Of a stretch of DNA of 64,000 nt, positions 36,572 to 44,809 are shown piece after piece (the first letter of the stretch is position 1; each line of letters begins with the position of its first letter). The stretch covers positions 930,001-994,000 of the forward strand of contig NZ_CP159808.1 in NCBI RefSeq assembly GCF_047717795.1, written 5' to 3'. A model generated the notes under the pieces. The model worked only from the letters and a program-made list of their open reading frames with translations, ran no database searches and was not told the origin of the DNA. Source of the stretch: Marisalimonas sp016777705 (GTDB taxonomy: Bacteria; Pseudomonadota; Alphaproteobacteria; Puniceispirillales; Marisalimonadaceae). Position numbers and translations under genes: made by a program.

Positions 36572-37441
36572 TTAATTTCCTTTAATTCTATCTATAGCAA
36601 TTAACACTGATCTTTTTAGTAAAACACCTGCAACTTTAGTGCGGTAATCTATGGTACCTCTTTTGTCGTTAATAGGATTGCAAGCTTTAATACAAAGATT
36701 AGCAACTTTATCAAGTATATCTGAGTTTAGATCTGTTCCTATCATTATGTCTGATGCGTCTTTGATGAGAAGTGGAGTTGGGGCAACTGCTCCAAGTGAA
36801 ACTCTCGCAGCTGTACAAACATTATTTTCCAATGTAATATTTACTCCACAACCAACAACCGCTATGTCCATTTCAGTTCTTGGCGTCATCCTCAAGTAAG
36901 CATCAGAGGAATTTATTTCACGTTTAGGAAATTTAAGGCTTACAAGCATTTCACCATTTTCTAGTACAGTTTTACCAGGCCCTTTATGGAAGTTTTCAAT
37001 AGGTATTTCTTTTTTTCCATCTGGTCCAGCTATTATGGCTATACAACCTGCAGCAATTAGAGCAGGAACGCTGTCACCAGCAGGTGATCCGTTGCAGAGA
37101 TTTCCGCCTAATGAAGCTCTTCCTTGAATTTGTTCAGAGCCAATCAGTCTAAAAGCCTCAATCACGCCAGGCCAAAGTTTAGTGAATTTATTATTTCGAT
37201 TTAAATTAGCACCTGATACAGAAGCGCCAACTACAAATTCATTGTCACTAACTTCTTTAATAGTATTAAGTTCAACAATTTTTTTTATATCAATAACCAA
37301 TTTAGGTTTTTTAATGCCGCTTTTTATCTGAACTAACAAATCTGTTCCTCCAGCCAGAAATCTAGCAGAGCCATTAGCTTTTGAGTGTGCAGTTACAGCT
37401 TCATCAATTGTTTTTGCAGCAAGGTATTGTGTTTCTGACAT
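36572..37441 (-). CDS. Molybdenum hydroxylase, FAD-binding medium subunit
   Basis: FAD subunit of 289 residues that passes electrons from the iron-sulfur clusters to the acceptor. The flavin-binding motifs are FLAGGTDLLVQIKSG (about residues 29-43) and RASLGGNLCNGSPAGDSVPAL (about 105-125), followed by the CO-dehydrogenase flavoprotein C-terminal domain (from about 175). It is first in the operon; a promoter is expected in the 113-base divergent gap 37442-37554 shared with the EamA permease gene. Confidence 0.94.
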   Translation of the reverse strand: MSETQYLAAKTIDEAVTAHSKANGSARFLAGGTDLLVQIKSGIKKPKLVIDIKKIVELNTIKEVSDNEFVVGASVSGANLNRNNKFTKLWPGVIEAFRLIGSEQIQGRASLGGNLCNGSPAGDSVPALIAAGCIAIIAGPDGKKEIPIENFHKGPGKTVLENGEMLVSLKFPKREINSSDAYLRMTPRTEMDIAVVGCGVNITLENNVCTAARVSLGAVAPTPLLIKDASDIMIGTDLNSDILDKVANLCIKACNPINDKRGTIDYRTKVAGVLLKRSVLIAIDRIKGN

Positions 37442-37554
37442 TTTTACTCCTAGGTAGGTGGATTTAATATTAAAAAAAAGATTACTTTAGTTTGATACCA
37501 GTTTAATGTATCCAACACAATATTTATAATAATCATTATGGCTACACTTTTTCA

Positions 37555-38439
37555 ATGAAAATTTTTTATAATGCGCATTTTTTATTAACCTTTACTTCAT
37601 TATTTTGGGCTTTTAATACAATAGCAGGAAGAGCTGCTGTTGGTGAAGTTTCACCTTTGTTAATTGTAAGTGTTCGATGGTTTTTTGTTTCTCTCATTTT
37701 GACTGTTATTTGCAGAAAAGAATTAATAAATTCATGGATTACTTTAAGAAAAAGACTTAAATGGTTAATAATAATGGGTTTATTTGGTTTTACTGGTTTT
37801 AATTCATCGTATTATATTGCGGCCCATGACACCATTGCCATTAACTTAGGTATTGTTCAAGGTACAATGCCAGCCTTTATAATAATTATTGCAAGAATAT
37901 GGCTGAAAGAAGAAATAAAATTAATACATCTCTGCGGAGTTCTAATCACTTTTATTGCAGTCTTATTAGTTGTAAGCGCAGGAGATTTTAAAAGCTTACT
38001 AAGTTTTATGCTAAATAAGGGTGATGTTATTATGATTTTAGCATGTACATTATATGCAGTATACGCAGTTGGGTTGAGGAAAAAGCCAAAAATAGGGGCA
38101 TTAACATTACTAACTTTTTTTTCTTATGTAGCTTTTTTAGGGTCTATCCCAGGGCTTTTATACGAAACCTTATCTGGTAATATTATTCCTCCTAGTAACA
38201 AAGGAATTATAATTTTAGCTGTAATTATAATTTTTCCTTCATTTTTAGCCCAAATTTTCTTTATGAAAGGTGTAGAAAAAATAGGTCCTGCTAGATCAGG
38301 TTTATATACCAATCTTGTTCCAGTATTTAGTTCTTTGTTAGCAGTTGTATTTTTAGGTGAGGTATTTAAAATTTATCATTTAATATCACTTGCTTTAATT
38401 TTTGTTGGAATATATTTGTTTGAATATAAACAAAAATAG
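37555..38439 (+). CDS. EamA/DMT-family permease
   Basis: A ten-helix inner-membrane transporter of 294 residues with two EamA repeats (about 8-142 and 152-290). It shows WAFNTIAGRAAVGEVSP at the start and VEKIGPARSGLYTNLVPVFSSLLAVVFLGE in the second repeat, where the P-x-FSSLLAVVFLGE block is the most conserved DMT segment. It is divergent from the molybdenum hydroxylase operon. It is the third DMT permease within 10 kb; the three are not obviously recent duplicates. Confidence 0.92.
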   Translation: MKIFYNAHFLLTFTSLFWAFNTIAGRAAVGEVSPLLIVSVRWFFVSLILTVICRKELINSWITLRKRLKWLIIMGLFGFTGFNSSYYIAAHDTIAINLGIVQGTMPAFIIIIARIWLKEEIKLIHLCGVLITFIAVLLVVSAGDFKSLLSFMLNKGDVIMILACTLYAVYAVGLRKKPKIGALTLLTFFSYVAFLGSIPGLLYETLSGNIIPPSNKGIIILAVIIIFPSFLAQIFFMKGVEKIGPARSGLYTNLVPVFSSLLAVVFLGEVFKIYHLISLALIFVGIYLFEYKQK

Positions 38440-38469
38440 CTATAGAATATACAATTTGAGGTTTTTAAG

Positions 38470-38670
38470 TTGCTTTCTAACATTTCATACACTTCCCTTG
38501 AGGGTGTGTTTTTGCTTGTTTTAATGATTTTTTTTGGAAAAGCGTTTAGAGAAAACTGGAAAATGAAAAATACTGTTGTATATAATTCTTGGTTGTTTAA
38601 GTCTTGGGTTTTTGGCTTGTTATCTTCAATATCTTTTTTTATTATAGTTTTAGTGCCAATGAAAAATTAA
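38470..38670 (+). CDS. Small two-helix membrane protein, unknown
   Basis: A 66-residue frame starting at TTG, nine bases after a GAGG site. Two hydrophobic segments (about 10-22 and 46-62) flank a basic, aromatic loop (FGKAFRENWKMKNTV). I do not recognise the family. Support for reality is the ribosome site, the 30-base spacing behind the permease and the membrane-like composition; a chance frame is possible in such A+T-rich DNA. Confidence 0.45.
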   Translation: MLSNISYTSLEGVFLLVLMIFFGKAFRENWKMKNTVVYNSWLFKSWVFGLLSSISFFIIVLVPMKN

Positions 38671-38682
38671 TTTCATCTTAAG

Positions 38683-38892
38683 TTATGTTTGTAAATTTTT
38701 GCACTTAAGTTGATTAACTAAAGGATTATTAGGGTCAATATCTTTGTTACAAATAGAGCACTTATCAGAACCTGAAATTGCGTTCAATCCTCCACAGCTT
38801 CCTTTAATATTTTTTCCCATTAGCATAACACCAAGTGACATGATTGCTATTATTACGAGAAGTAATAAGAATGTTACAAAGAAAGTTTCCAT
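38683..38892 (-). CDS. nqrM: Na+-NQR maturation protein NqrM
   Basis: NqrM (formerly DUF539) is a small membrane protein needed to deliver iron to the NqrD/NqrE cysteine centre. The 69-residue product has one N-terminal helix (residues 4-24) and then the family signature KGSCGGLNAISG followed by a C-x-x-C pair (KCSICNKD). This matches the conserved KGSCGGL and cysteine-rich tail of NqrM. It lies 38 bases behind apbE on the same strand, which confirms the call. A frame on the opposite strand is a shadow. Confidence 0.9.
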   Translation of the reverse strand: METFFVTFLLLLVIIAIMSLGVMLMGKNIKGSCGGLNAISGSDKCSICNKDIDPNNPLVNQLKCKNLQT

Positions 38893-38930
38893 ATTAAAAA
38901 GATACTTTATAATTAATATACTATCAATTT

Positions 38931-39953
38931 TTATTTTAACTTTTTGAATTCATTGCTTGTTACTTTAATTAATTTTTTTTCAGATTTGTCGATAAATATT
39001 ACAGCTATTTTTTCTTTTTCAGCAATTTTTAAACCTTGAGTACTCCCCATGGCTAAAAATGCAGTTGCCCAACCATCTGCAAGCATTGCACTTTCTTCTA
39101 TAACTGTTACAGATTTTGTTGAATGATTGATTGGCATACCTGATTTAGGATTTATTATATGTGAATACTTTTTACCATCATTATCAAAAAAATTTTTGTA
39201 ATCTCCAGAAGTGGCCACTCCCTTATTGGTAACATTTACAATTTCTTTAATATACTGTTGTTGTAAATTAGGGTTTTCTATTCCAATAACCCAATCTTGT
39301 TTCTTACTATTGTAACCATTTGTAAGTATATCGCCGCCTATATTTATAAGAAAATTATTTATTTTTAAATTTCTTAATTTTTTACCAATTAAATCAATTC
39401 CGTATCCTTTACCAATTGCTGACAAATTAAATGAAACATCTTTATTTTTTTTTACTAACTCATTGTTAGATTGATTAATTTCTAAATATTTTTTTTGGTT
39501 AACTAATAATAATGTTTCTAAAACATCTTCTTTAAGAGGAGGTTTTTTTTTCATTTTATCTTTTTTGTAACCAAATCCCCATAGATCTATTATAGGATCA
39601 AGTGTAATATCAAAATATCCGTTGCTCTTAATATGAATAAAGTTTGCTGTTTTAAAGACGTCTAATAAATTATTTGAAATTTTTATAGGTAATAATGTTT
39701 TATTACTATTTAAAACACTTATTTCTGATAAGTTATCCCAATTTGATACAATCTTATTAATTTCAAGCAAAGTTTTATTTATTTCTAGTGTCAATTTCTC
39801 TTCTTTTATTTTTTTAGGCACATCAATCAACTTAATGAAATAAAATGTTCCCATTGCATTTCCTTTAAGTTCAACGTTTTGAGTTTGCTCATTTGAACAA
39901 GAAAACAAAAATATAGAAATTGTTAAAAAGTAAAAATAATTAAAGTATTTCAT
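38931..39953 (-). CDS. apbE: FAD:protein FMN transferase ApbE (flavinylation lipoprotein)
   Basis: ApbE attaches FMN covalently to threonines of NqrB and NqrC. The N-terminus is a lipoprotein signal (hydrophobic 6-17, lipobox LFSC with Cys19). The ApbE fold shows KGNAMGTFYFIKLID, NLSAIGKGYGIDLIG, INIGGDILTNG, GVATSGDYKNFF, SHIINPKSGMPI and the C-terminal ESAMLADGWATAFLAMG with its metal-binding Asp. Length is 340. It is divergent from nqrA across a 244-base gap and cotranscribed with nqrM. Confidence 0.96.
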   Translation of the reverse strand: MKYFNYFYFLTISIFLFSCSNEQTQNVELKGNAMGTFYFIKLIDVPKKIKEEKLTLEINKTLLEINKIVSNWDNLSEISVLNSNKTLLPIKISNNLLDVFKTANFIHIKSNGYFDITLDPIIDLWGFGYKKDKMKKKPPLKEDVLETLLLVNQKKYLEINQSNNELVKKNKDVSFNLSAIGKGYGIDLIGKKLRNLKINNFLINIGGDILTNGYNSKKQDWVIGIENPNLQQQYIKEIVNVTNKGVATSGDYKNFFDNDGKKYSHIINPKSGMPINHSTKSVTVIEESAMLADGWATAFLAMGSTQGLKIAEKEKIAVIFIDKSEKKLIKVTSNEFKKLK

Positions 39954-40197
39954 TTTAATTTCACAATAAAATTTAATTTATCAAACTTTTATATATTTTT
40001 TTAATGATAACAATAAAATCTTATATTTTTTATATAAAATATTCTTTACATTCATCATTTGAATATTTTTGAAAAAACATAAAAAAATGCACATATACAC
40101 TTGTTTTTTTTTAAATATATTATATATATTTCCAATATATATTTAAATCATAATAACTATTAAATTTTTTAATTCCAAAGGATAAATTTTATTTTAA
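39954..40197. promoter_or_regulatory. Divergent A+T-rich promoter region of apbE-nqrM and nqrA-F
   Basis: These 244 bases are almost pure A+T, with alternating TATATA stretches near 40115-40145, and must contain both promoters. I cannot assign -35/-10 boxes with confidence because the composition gives many false matches. AAAGGA near 40177 is the nearest ribosome-site-like sequence but lies rather far from the nqrA ATG. Confidence 0.4.
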
Positions 40198-41541
40198 ATG
40201 AATATTTTTAATTTAAAGAAAGGTTTAAACATTCCTGTTTTAGGAATTCCAGATCAAGTTATTCATGGTAAGAAAAATCCAAAAACTGTCGCGGTACTAG
40301 GGTCTGATTATAAAGGCTTAAAACCTAAAATGCTTGTTAGTGTGGGTGATAAAGTAAAAAGAGGTACTCCTCTTTTTTGTCATAAAGACTCCCCAGAAAT
40401 TTCATATGTTTCACCATGTAAAGGTATGGTGAAAGTTATAAATAGGGGAGATAAAAGGGTTCTTCTAAGTGTTGTGATTGATGTTGAAAGTATAACTGAT
40501 AAAGGCATTGATATAACTAAATCTCATTCTAATGAAAAATCTCAGGAACAATTCGTAAAAAAATGTTTATTTGATAGTGGTTTATGGACTTCTTTTTTAA
40601 CAAGGCCTTACTCTAAGGTCCCATCAGGCGATAGTTTGCCTTCATCTATTTTTATTACTGCAATGGATACTGAACCTTTATGCCCAGATGCAGAACTTAT
40701 AATTAATCAAGATTTAAAAGCTTTTAATGAAGGTGTTAAAAAAATATCTTTGTTAACAAAAGGTAATGTATTTATTTGCACAAAAAATGATAGTCAGATC
40801 AAAGTCAACGATCATCATACATATAAATTCGCAGGACCTCATCCAGCTGGATTAGCAGGAACACATATGCACTTTCTAGACGCTCCCTCTGCTTCTAAAA
40901 CTGTTTGGTCAATTGGCTATCAGGATGTTATTGCGATTGGTAAACTGTTTTTAACAGGTTTTATTGATATTAATAGAGTTATATCCATAGCTGGGCCACA
41001 TGCTATTAAGCCTCGATTAGTTAAAACAGTTTTGGGTGCATCCTTAGACGATATTTTAGAAGGCGAATATAATAAAGCTGAAGGTTGTAGAGTTATTTCA
41101 GGTTCTGTTCTTTCTGGATTTCATGCTACTAATGAGCTTGCTTACTTAGGTAAATATTCTCGTCAAATTACTATAATTAAAGAAGATCTAGAAAAACATT
41201 TTTTTGGATGGATAAAGCCACAGCCGAATAAATTTTCAGTAATGCCTGTTTTGTTATCTGCTTTTGGTTTTTTTAAATTATTTAATTTAACTTCAAATTT
41301 GAATGGTGGCAGAAGGGCAATGGTTCCAACAGGTGTATTTGAAACTCTAATGCCACAAGATTTTTTACCTACACAAATGTTAAGAGCTCTTTTAGTAATG
41401 GACACAGATGTGGCTCAATCACTGGGTGCTCTTGAATTAGACGAAGAAGATTTAGCTTTGTGTACATTTGCCTGCCCAGCAAAATATGAATACGGTTCTG
41501 CTTTGAGAGATAGTCTGCAGAAAATAGAGAAAGAAGGTTAA
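40198..41541 (+). CDS. nqrA: Na+-translocating NADH-quinone reductase subunit A
   Basis: Peripheral cytoplasmic subunit of Na+-NQR, 447 residues. Landmarks are LKKGLNIPVLGIPDQ at the N-terminus, KPKMLVSVGDKVKRGTPLF (barrel-sandwich domain resembling RnfC), FAGPHPAGLAGTHMHFL, SIAGPHAIKPRLVKT and the C-terminal LCTFACPAKYEYG. It starts the nqrABCDEF operon; nqrB follows with a 3-base gap to its ATG. All six subunits are present in the canonical order. Confidence 0.97.
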   Translation: MNIFNLKKGLNIPVLGIPDQVIHGKKNPKTVAVLGSDYKGLKPKMLVSVGDKVKRGTPLFCHKDSPEISYVSPCKGMVKVINRGDKRVLLSVVIDVESITDKGIDITKSHSNEKSQEQFVKKCLFDSGLWTSFLTRPYSKVPSGDSLPSSIFITAMDTEPLCPDAELIINQDLKAFNEGVKKISLLTKGNVFICTKNDSQIKVNDHHTYKFAGPHPAGLAGTHMHFLDAPSASKTVWSIGYQDVIAIGKLFLTGFIDINRVISIAGPHAIKPRLVKTVLGASLDDILEGEYNKAEGCRVISGSVLSGFHATNELAYLGKYSRQITIIKEDLEKHFFGWIKPQPNKFSVMPVLLSAFGFFKLFNLTSNLNGGRRAMVPTGVFETLMPQDFLPTQMLRALLVMDTDVAQSLGALELDEEDLALCTFACPAKYEYGSALRDSLQKIEKEG

Positions 41542-41544
41542 TTG

Positions 41545-42753
41545 ATGTCACTACGAAGTTATTTTAGCTCAATTGAGCCTCATTTTGAAAAAGGTGGTAA
41601 ATTTCAAAAGTACTATCCAATTTTTGAGATGATAGAGACAATTTTTTTCACAAGTAACACCGTTACTAAAGTTGCTCCTCATGCTCGTAGCTTTGTCGAT
41701 ATGAAGAGAATAATGACTTATGTTGTTATTTCTACTATACCGTGTGTTTTGTGGGCTTTATACAATACTGGTTTTCAAACAAATACAGCTTTATCAACAT
41801 TAAATATTAATGAAATAGCAGGGTGGAGGATCTATCTCTTACAATTAATGGGACTAGGAATAGATCCTACGAGTATAGTTTCAAACGTTTCTCATGGTTT
41901 GTTATATTTTTTACCCATTTATATCACTACATTGTTGGCCGGTGGTATTTGTGAAGTAGTTTTTGCAACCATCAGAGGCCATGAGGTTAACGAAGGTTTC
42001 CTTGTCTCATCAATGTTGTTTGCGCTAACTTTACCTGCCTCTACACCACTTTGGCAAGTTGCTTTAGGTATTGCCTTTGGAGTTGTTGTTGCCAAAGAAG
42101 TTTTTGGTGGTACTGGTAAAAACTTTTTAAACCCTGCATTAACTGGTCGTGCATTTTTATATTTTGCTTATCCAGCTTACATGTCAGGTGATTCAATTTG
42201 GACACCGGTTGATGGTTTTTCCGGCGCAACTTCTTTAGGATTATCTGCCTCTGAGGGATATGAAAGCTTAAGTAATTATGGGATTACTTGGACAGATGCT
42301 TTTTTAGGTACTATTCAAGGATCTTTAGGAGAAACGTCTACATTAGCCTGTGCAATTGGCTTATGTTTTCTTTTGTTAACTAAAATTGCTAATTATCGAA
42401 TGGTTGTTGGATGTTTGTTTGGAATGGTTGCTTTTTCATCTTTTTTGAACTGGATTGGTTCAGATACTAATCCGATGTTTAGCATGCCATGGTACTGGCA
42501 TCTAGTTATAGGAAGTTATGCTTTTGGTTTAGTGTTCATGGTTACTGAACCAGTTTCTGGAAGTCATACAAACTTAGGACGTTACATTTACGGTGCATTA
42601 ATTGGTTTTATGGTAGTAATGATAAGAGTTTTAAACCCAGCATTTCCTGAGGGGATGATGCTAGCGATTTTATTTGGAAATATATTTGCACCTTTAATAG
42701 ACCATTTTGTTGTAATGGCTAATATTAAAAGAAGGGCCATTTTTAATGTCTAA
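41545..42753 (+). CDS. nqrB: Na+-translocating NADH-quinone reductase subunit B
   Basis: Integral membrane subunit with covalent FMN, riboflavin and the quinone site, 402 residues with about ten membrane segments. The flavinylation motif is DGFSGATSLG (about residue 225), with Thr as FMN acceptor for ApbE. Also visible are GGTGKNFLNPALTGRAFLYF and MVTEPVSGSHTNLGRYIYGA. I take the ATG at 41545 rather than the preceding TTG. The stop overlaps nqrC by eight bases. Confidence 0.97.
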   Translation: MSLRSYFSSIEPHFEKGGKFQKYYPIFEMIETIFFTSNTVTKVAPHARSFVDMKRIMTYVVISTIPCVLWALYNTGFQTNTALSTLNINEIAGWRIYLLQLMGLGIDPTSIVSNVSHGLLYFLPIYITTLLAGGICEVVFATIRGHEVNEGFLVSSMLFALTLPASTPLWQVALGIAFGVVVAKEVFGGTGKNFLNPALTGRAFLYFAYPAYMSGDSIWTPVDGFSGATSLGLSASEGYESLSNYGITWTDAFLGTIQGSLGETSTLACAIGLCFLLLTKIANYRMVVGCLFGMVAFSSFLNWIGSDTNPMFSMPWYWHLVIGSYAFGLVFMVTEPVSGSHTNLGRYIYGALIGFMVVMIRVLNPAFPEGMMLAILFGNIFAPLIDHFVVMANIKRRAIFNV

Positions 42754-43537
42754 CTCAAATAATATATTTGCAAAATTTAAAAATATGCCAGTTGATGGCA
42801 TGGCTAAAACAATAATTGTTGCTACAACTTTGTGTTTTATATGTTCTATGGTTGTCTCTTTTGCAGCTGTTAATTTAAAATCTAAACAGGAAGTAAATAA
42901 AGCTCTTGATAAACAAAAAAATATTTTACAAGTTGCTGGCAAATATTATGAAGGGGTCAACATTCAAAAAACTTTTTCATCATTTGAACCTTTAATTGTT
43001 GATTTAGAAAATGGTAAATTTACGAATAAGTTCGATCCATTGGTTTTTGATGATAAAAAAGCTTCTCAAGATCCTTTATTAAGTATTGCTTTAAAAGAAG
43101 ACCCAGCTTCAATTGGGAGAAGGGCAAATTTTGTAACTATTTATCTTTTAAAAAACAATGATGGTTCTTTAGATAAAGTCATACTTCCAGTTCATGGGTA
43201 TGGTTTGTGGTCTACCCTTTATGGTTTTATAGCTTTAGAAAATAATTTAAATGATATATTTGGTTTGCAATTTTATCAGCATGCTGAAACTCCTGGGTTA
43301 GGTGCAGAAGTTGATAATCCAAAATGGAAAGCACAATGGAAAGGTAAGAAGTTAAATAACGAAAATGGTGATTTAATGATTCAAGTCGCCAAAACTTCAA
43401 AGGAAAAAGAATATCATATTGACGCTTTAGCAGGTGCTACACTTACTTCTAATGGGGTTAATAATTTAGTTAAATTTTGGATGGGTCAGTCTGGATTTAA
43501 AAAATTTCTTAAAAATTTAAAAAATGGAGAGGCATAA
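42746..43537 (+). CDS. nqrC: Na+-translocating NADH-quinone reductase subunit C
   Basis: Membrane-anchored subunit (one helix near residues 15-35) with a periplasmic FMN domain, 263 residues. The FMN-bearing threonine is in DALAGATLTSNGV near residue 228; the residue three before it is Ala, where the usual ApbE motif has Ser or Thr. Other landmarks are LPVHGYGLWSTLYGF, HAETPGLGAEVDNPKWKAQW and the C-terminal helix. It overlaps both nqrB (8 bases) and nqrD (1 base). Confidence 0.96.
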   Translation: MSNSNNIFAKFKNMPVDGMAKTIIVATTLCFICSMVVSFAAVNLKSKQEVNKALDKQKNILQVAGKYYEGVNIQKTFSSFEPLIVDLENGKFTNKFDPLVFDDKKASQDPLLSIALKEDPASIGRRANFVTIYLLKNNDGSLDKVILPVHGYGLWSTLYGFIALENNLNDIFGLQFYQHAETPGLGAEVDNPKWKAQWKGKKLNNENGDLMIQVAKTSKEKEYHIDALAGATLTSNGVNNLVKFWMGQSGFKKFLKNLKNGEA

Positions 43538-44190
43538 TGTCGCAGACAAGAAAACAACTGTTAATTGATCCTCTAGTTGACAATAATCCAATTACACTTC
43601 AAGTATTAGGTATTTGCTCAGCATTAGCTGTAACTTCATCTTTAAATGTTGCTTTTGTTATGTCTTTGGCTGTTATAGCCGTTACTGGATTTTCTTCTCT
43701 TTTTATATCAATGTTAAGAAATTATATTCCAAATTCTATAAGAATAATTGTTCAAATGGTTATAATTGCATCTCTTGTTATACTTGTTGACCAGATAATC
43801 AAAGCATATGCGTACGAAATATCAAAAACACTTTCAGTTTTTGTTGGGTTAATCATTACTAACTGTATTGTTATGGGAAGAGCTGAAGCTTTTGCAATGA
43901 AAAATACCCCAGTTGACTCTTTTATAGATGGTGTTGGTAACGGTCTGGGTTACGGTTTGTTATTGATGTGTGTAGGCGTTGTTAGAGAGCTTTTTGGTTC
44001 TGGTACTTTATTCGGCGTCATAATTTTAGATCCTGTAAGTAACGGTGGATGGTATGTCCCAAATGGACTATTACTGTTACCCCCTTCAGCATTTTTTATT
44101 ATTGGATTTTTAATCTGGGGTGTTAGGTCATGGAAAAAATCTCAAGTTGAAGCTCGTGAATATAAGATTCAGACTTTAGAGGTCCATTGA
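43537..44190 (+). CDS. nqrD: Na+-translocating NADH-quinone reductase subunit D
   Basis: Six-helix membrane subunit, 217 residues. NqrD and NqrE form an inverted-topology pair binding an Fe centre with two cysteines each. Visible are NPITLQVLGICSALAVTSSL with one cluster Cys, LRNYIPNSIRIIVQM, the second cysteine in VFVGLIITNCIVMGRAEAFAM, and GNGLGYGLLLMCVGVVRELFG. The maturation factor NqrM is encoded nearby. Overlaps nqrE by one base. Confidence 0.97.
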   Translation: MSQTRKQLLIDPLVDNNPITLQVLGICSALAVTSSLNVAFVMSLAVIAVTGFSSLFISMLRNYIPNSIRIIVQMVIIASLVILVDQIIKAYAYEISKTLSVFVGLIITNCIVMGRAEAFAMKNTPVDSFIDGVGNGLGYGLLLMCVGVVRELFGSGTLFGVIILDPVSNGGWYVPNGLLLLPPSAFFIIGFLIWGVRSWKKSQVEAREYKIQTLEVH

Positions 44191-44798
44191 TGGAAGCGTT
44201 GATTTCATTAGCTGTTAAAGCTATATTTGTAGAAAACCTTGCTCTTTCCTTTTTTCTTGGGATGTGCACCTTTATTGCGGTTTCAAAAAAAATATCCACA
44301 GCCATTGGCTTGGGAGTGTCTGTAATGATTGTTCAGGCAATTACTGTTCCAGCTAATAACATAATACTTACATATCTACTTAAGCCTGGTGCTCTAGCTT
44401 GGGCAGGATTTCCTGATGTAGATCTAACATTTTTAGGATTAATATCTTATATCGGAGTTATTGCTGCTTTAGTTCAAATTTTGGAAATGGTATTAGATAA
44501 GTATTTTCCTCCATTATATAATGCACTGGGTATATTCCTACCATTAATTACAGTTAATTGTGCTATATTAGGAGGTTCTTTATTCATGGTTGAAAGAGAT
44601 TATAATTTTTCTGAAGCTACAACGTATGGGGTTGCTTCTGGTTTTGGATGGGCTTTAGCTATAGCTACGATGGCTGGTGTAAGAGAAAAATTAAAATATA
44701 GCGATATACCTGATGGTCTTCAAGGGCTTGGTATAACATTTATTACAGCTGGTCTTATGGCAATGGCTTTTATGTGCTTTTCAGGCGTTAAACTTTAA
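44190..44798 (+). CDS. nqrE: Na+-translocating NADH-quinone reductase subunit E
   Basis: Six-helix partner of NqrD, 202 residues. Cluster cysteines lie in LGMCTFIAVSKKI and LITVNCAILGGSLFM; the tail GLGITFITAGLMAMAF is typical. The ATG at 44190 overlaps the nqrD stop (TGATG); a TTG one codon earlier is less likely. nqrF follows after 11 bases with an AAGGAT ribosome site. Confidence 0.97.
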   Translation: MEALISLAVKAIFVENLALSFFLGMCTFIAVSKKISTAIGLGVSVMIVQAITVPANNIILTYLLKPGALAWAGFPDVDLTFLGLISYIGVIAALVQILEMVLDKYFPPLYNALGIFLPLITVNCAILGGSLFMVERDYNFSEATTYGVASGFGWALAIATMAGVREKLKYSDIPDGLQGLGITFITAGLMAMAFMCFSGVKL

Positions 44799-44809
44799 GG
44801 ATATTTAAT

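Noticed and set aside
33852..37441. Annotation of the three-subunit enzyme as aerobic carbon monoxide dehydrogenase (coxMSL).
   Set aside because: The active-site loop is AYRAPGAP, not the CO dehydrogenase form I motif, and no coxDEF/coxG maturation genes are nearby.
38744..38947. A plus-strand small frame over the nqrM region.
   Set aside because: The minus-strand frame carries the NqrM signature and sits behind apbE; the plus-strand frame has no family features.
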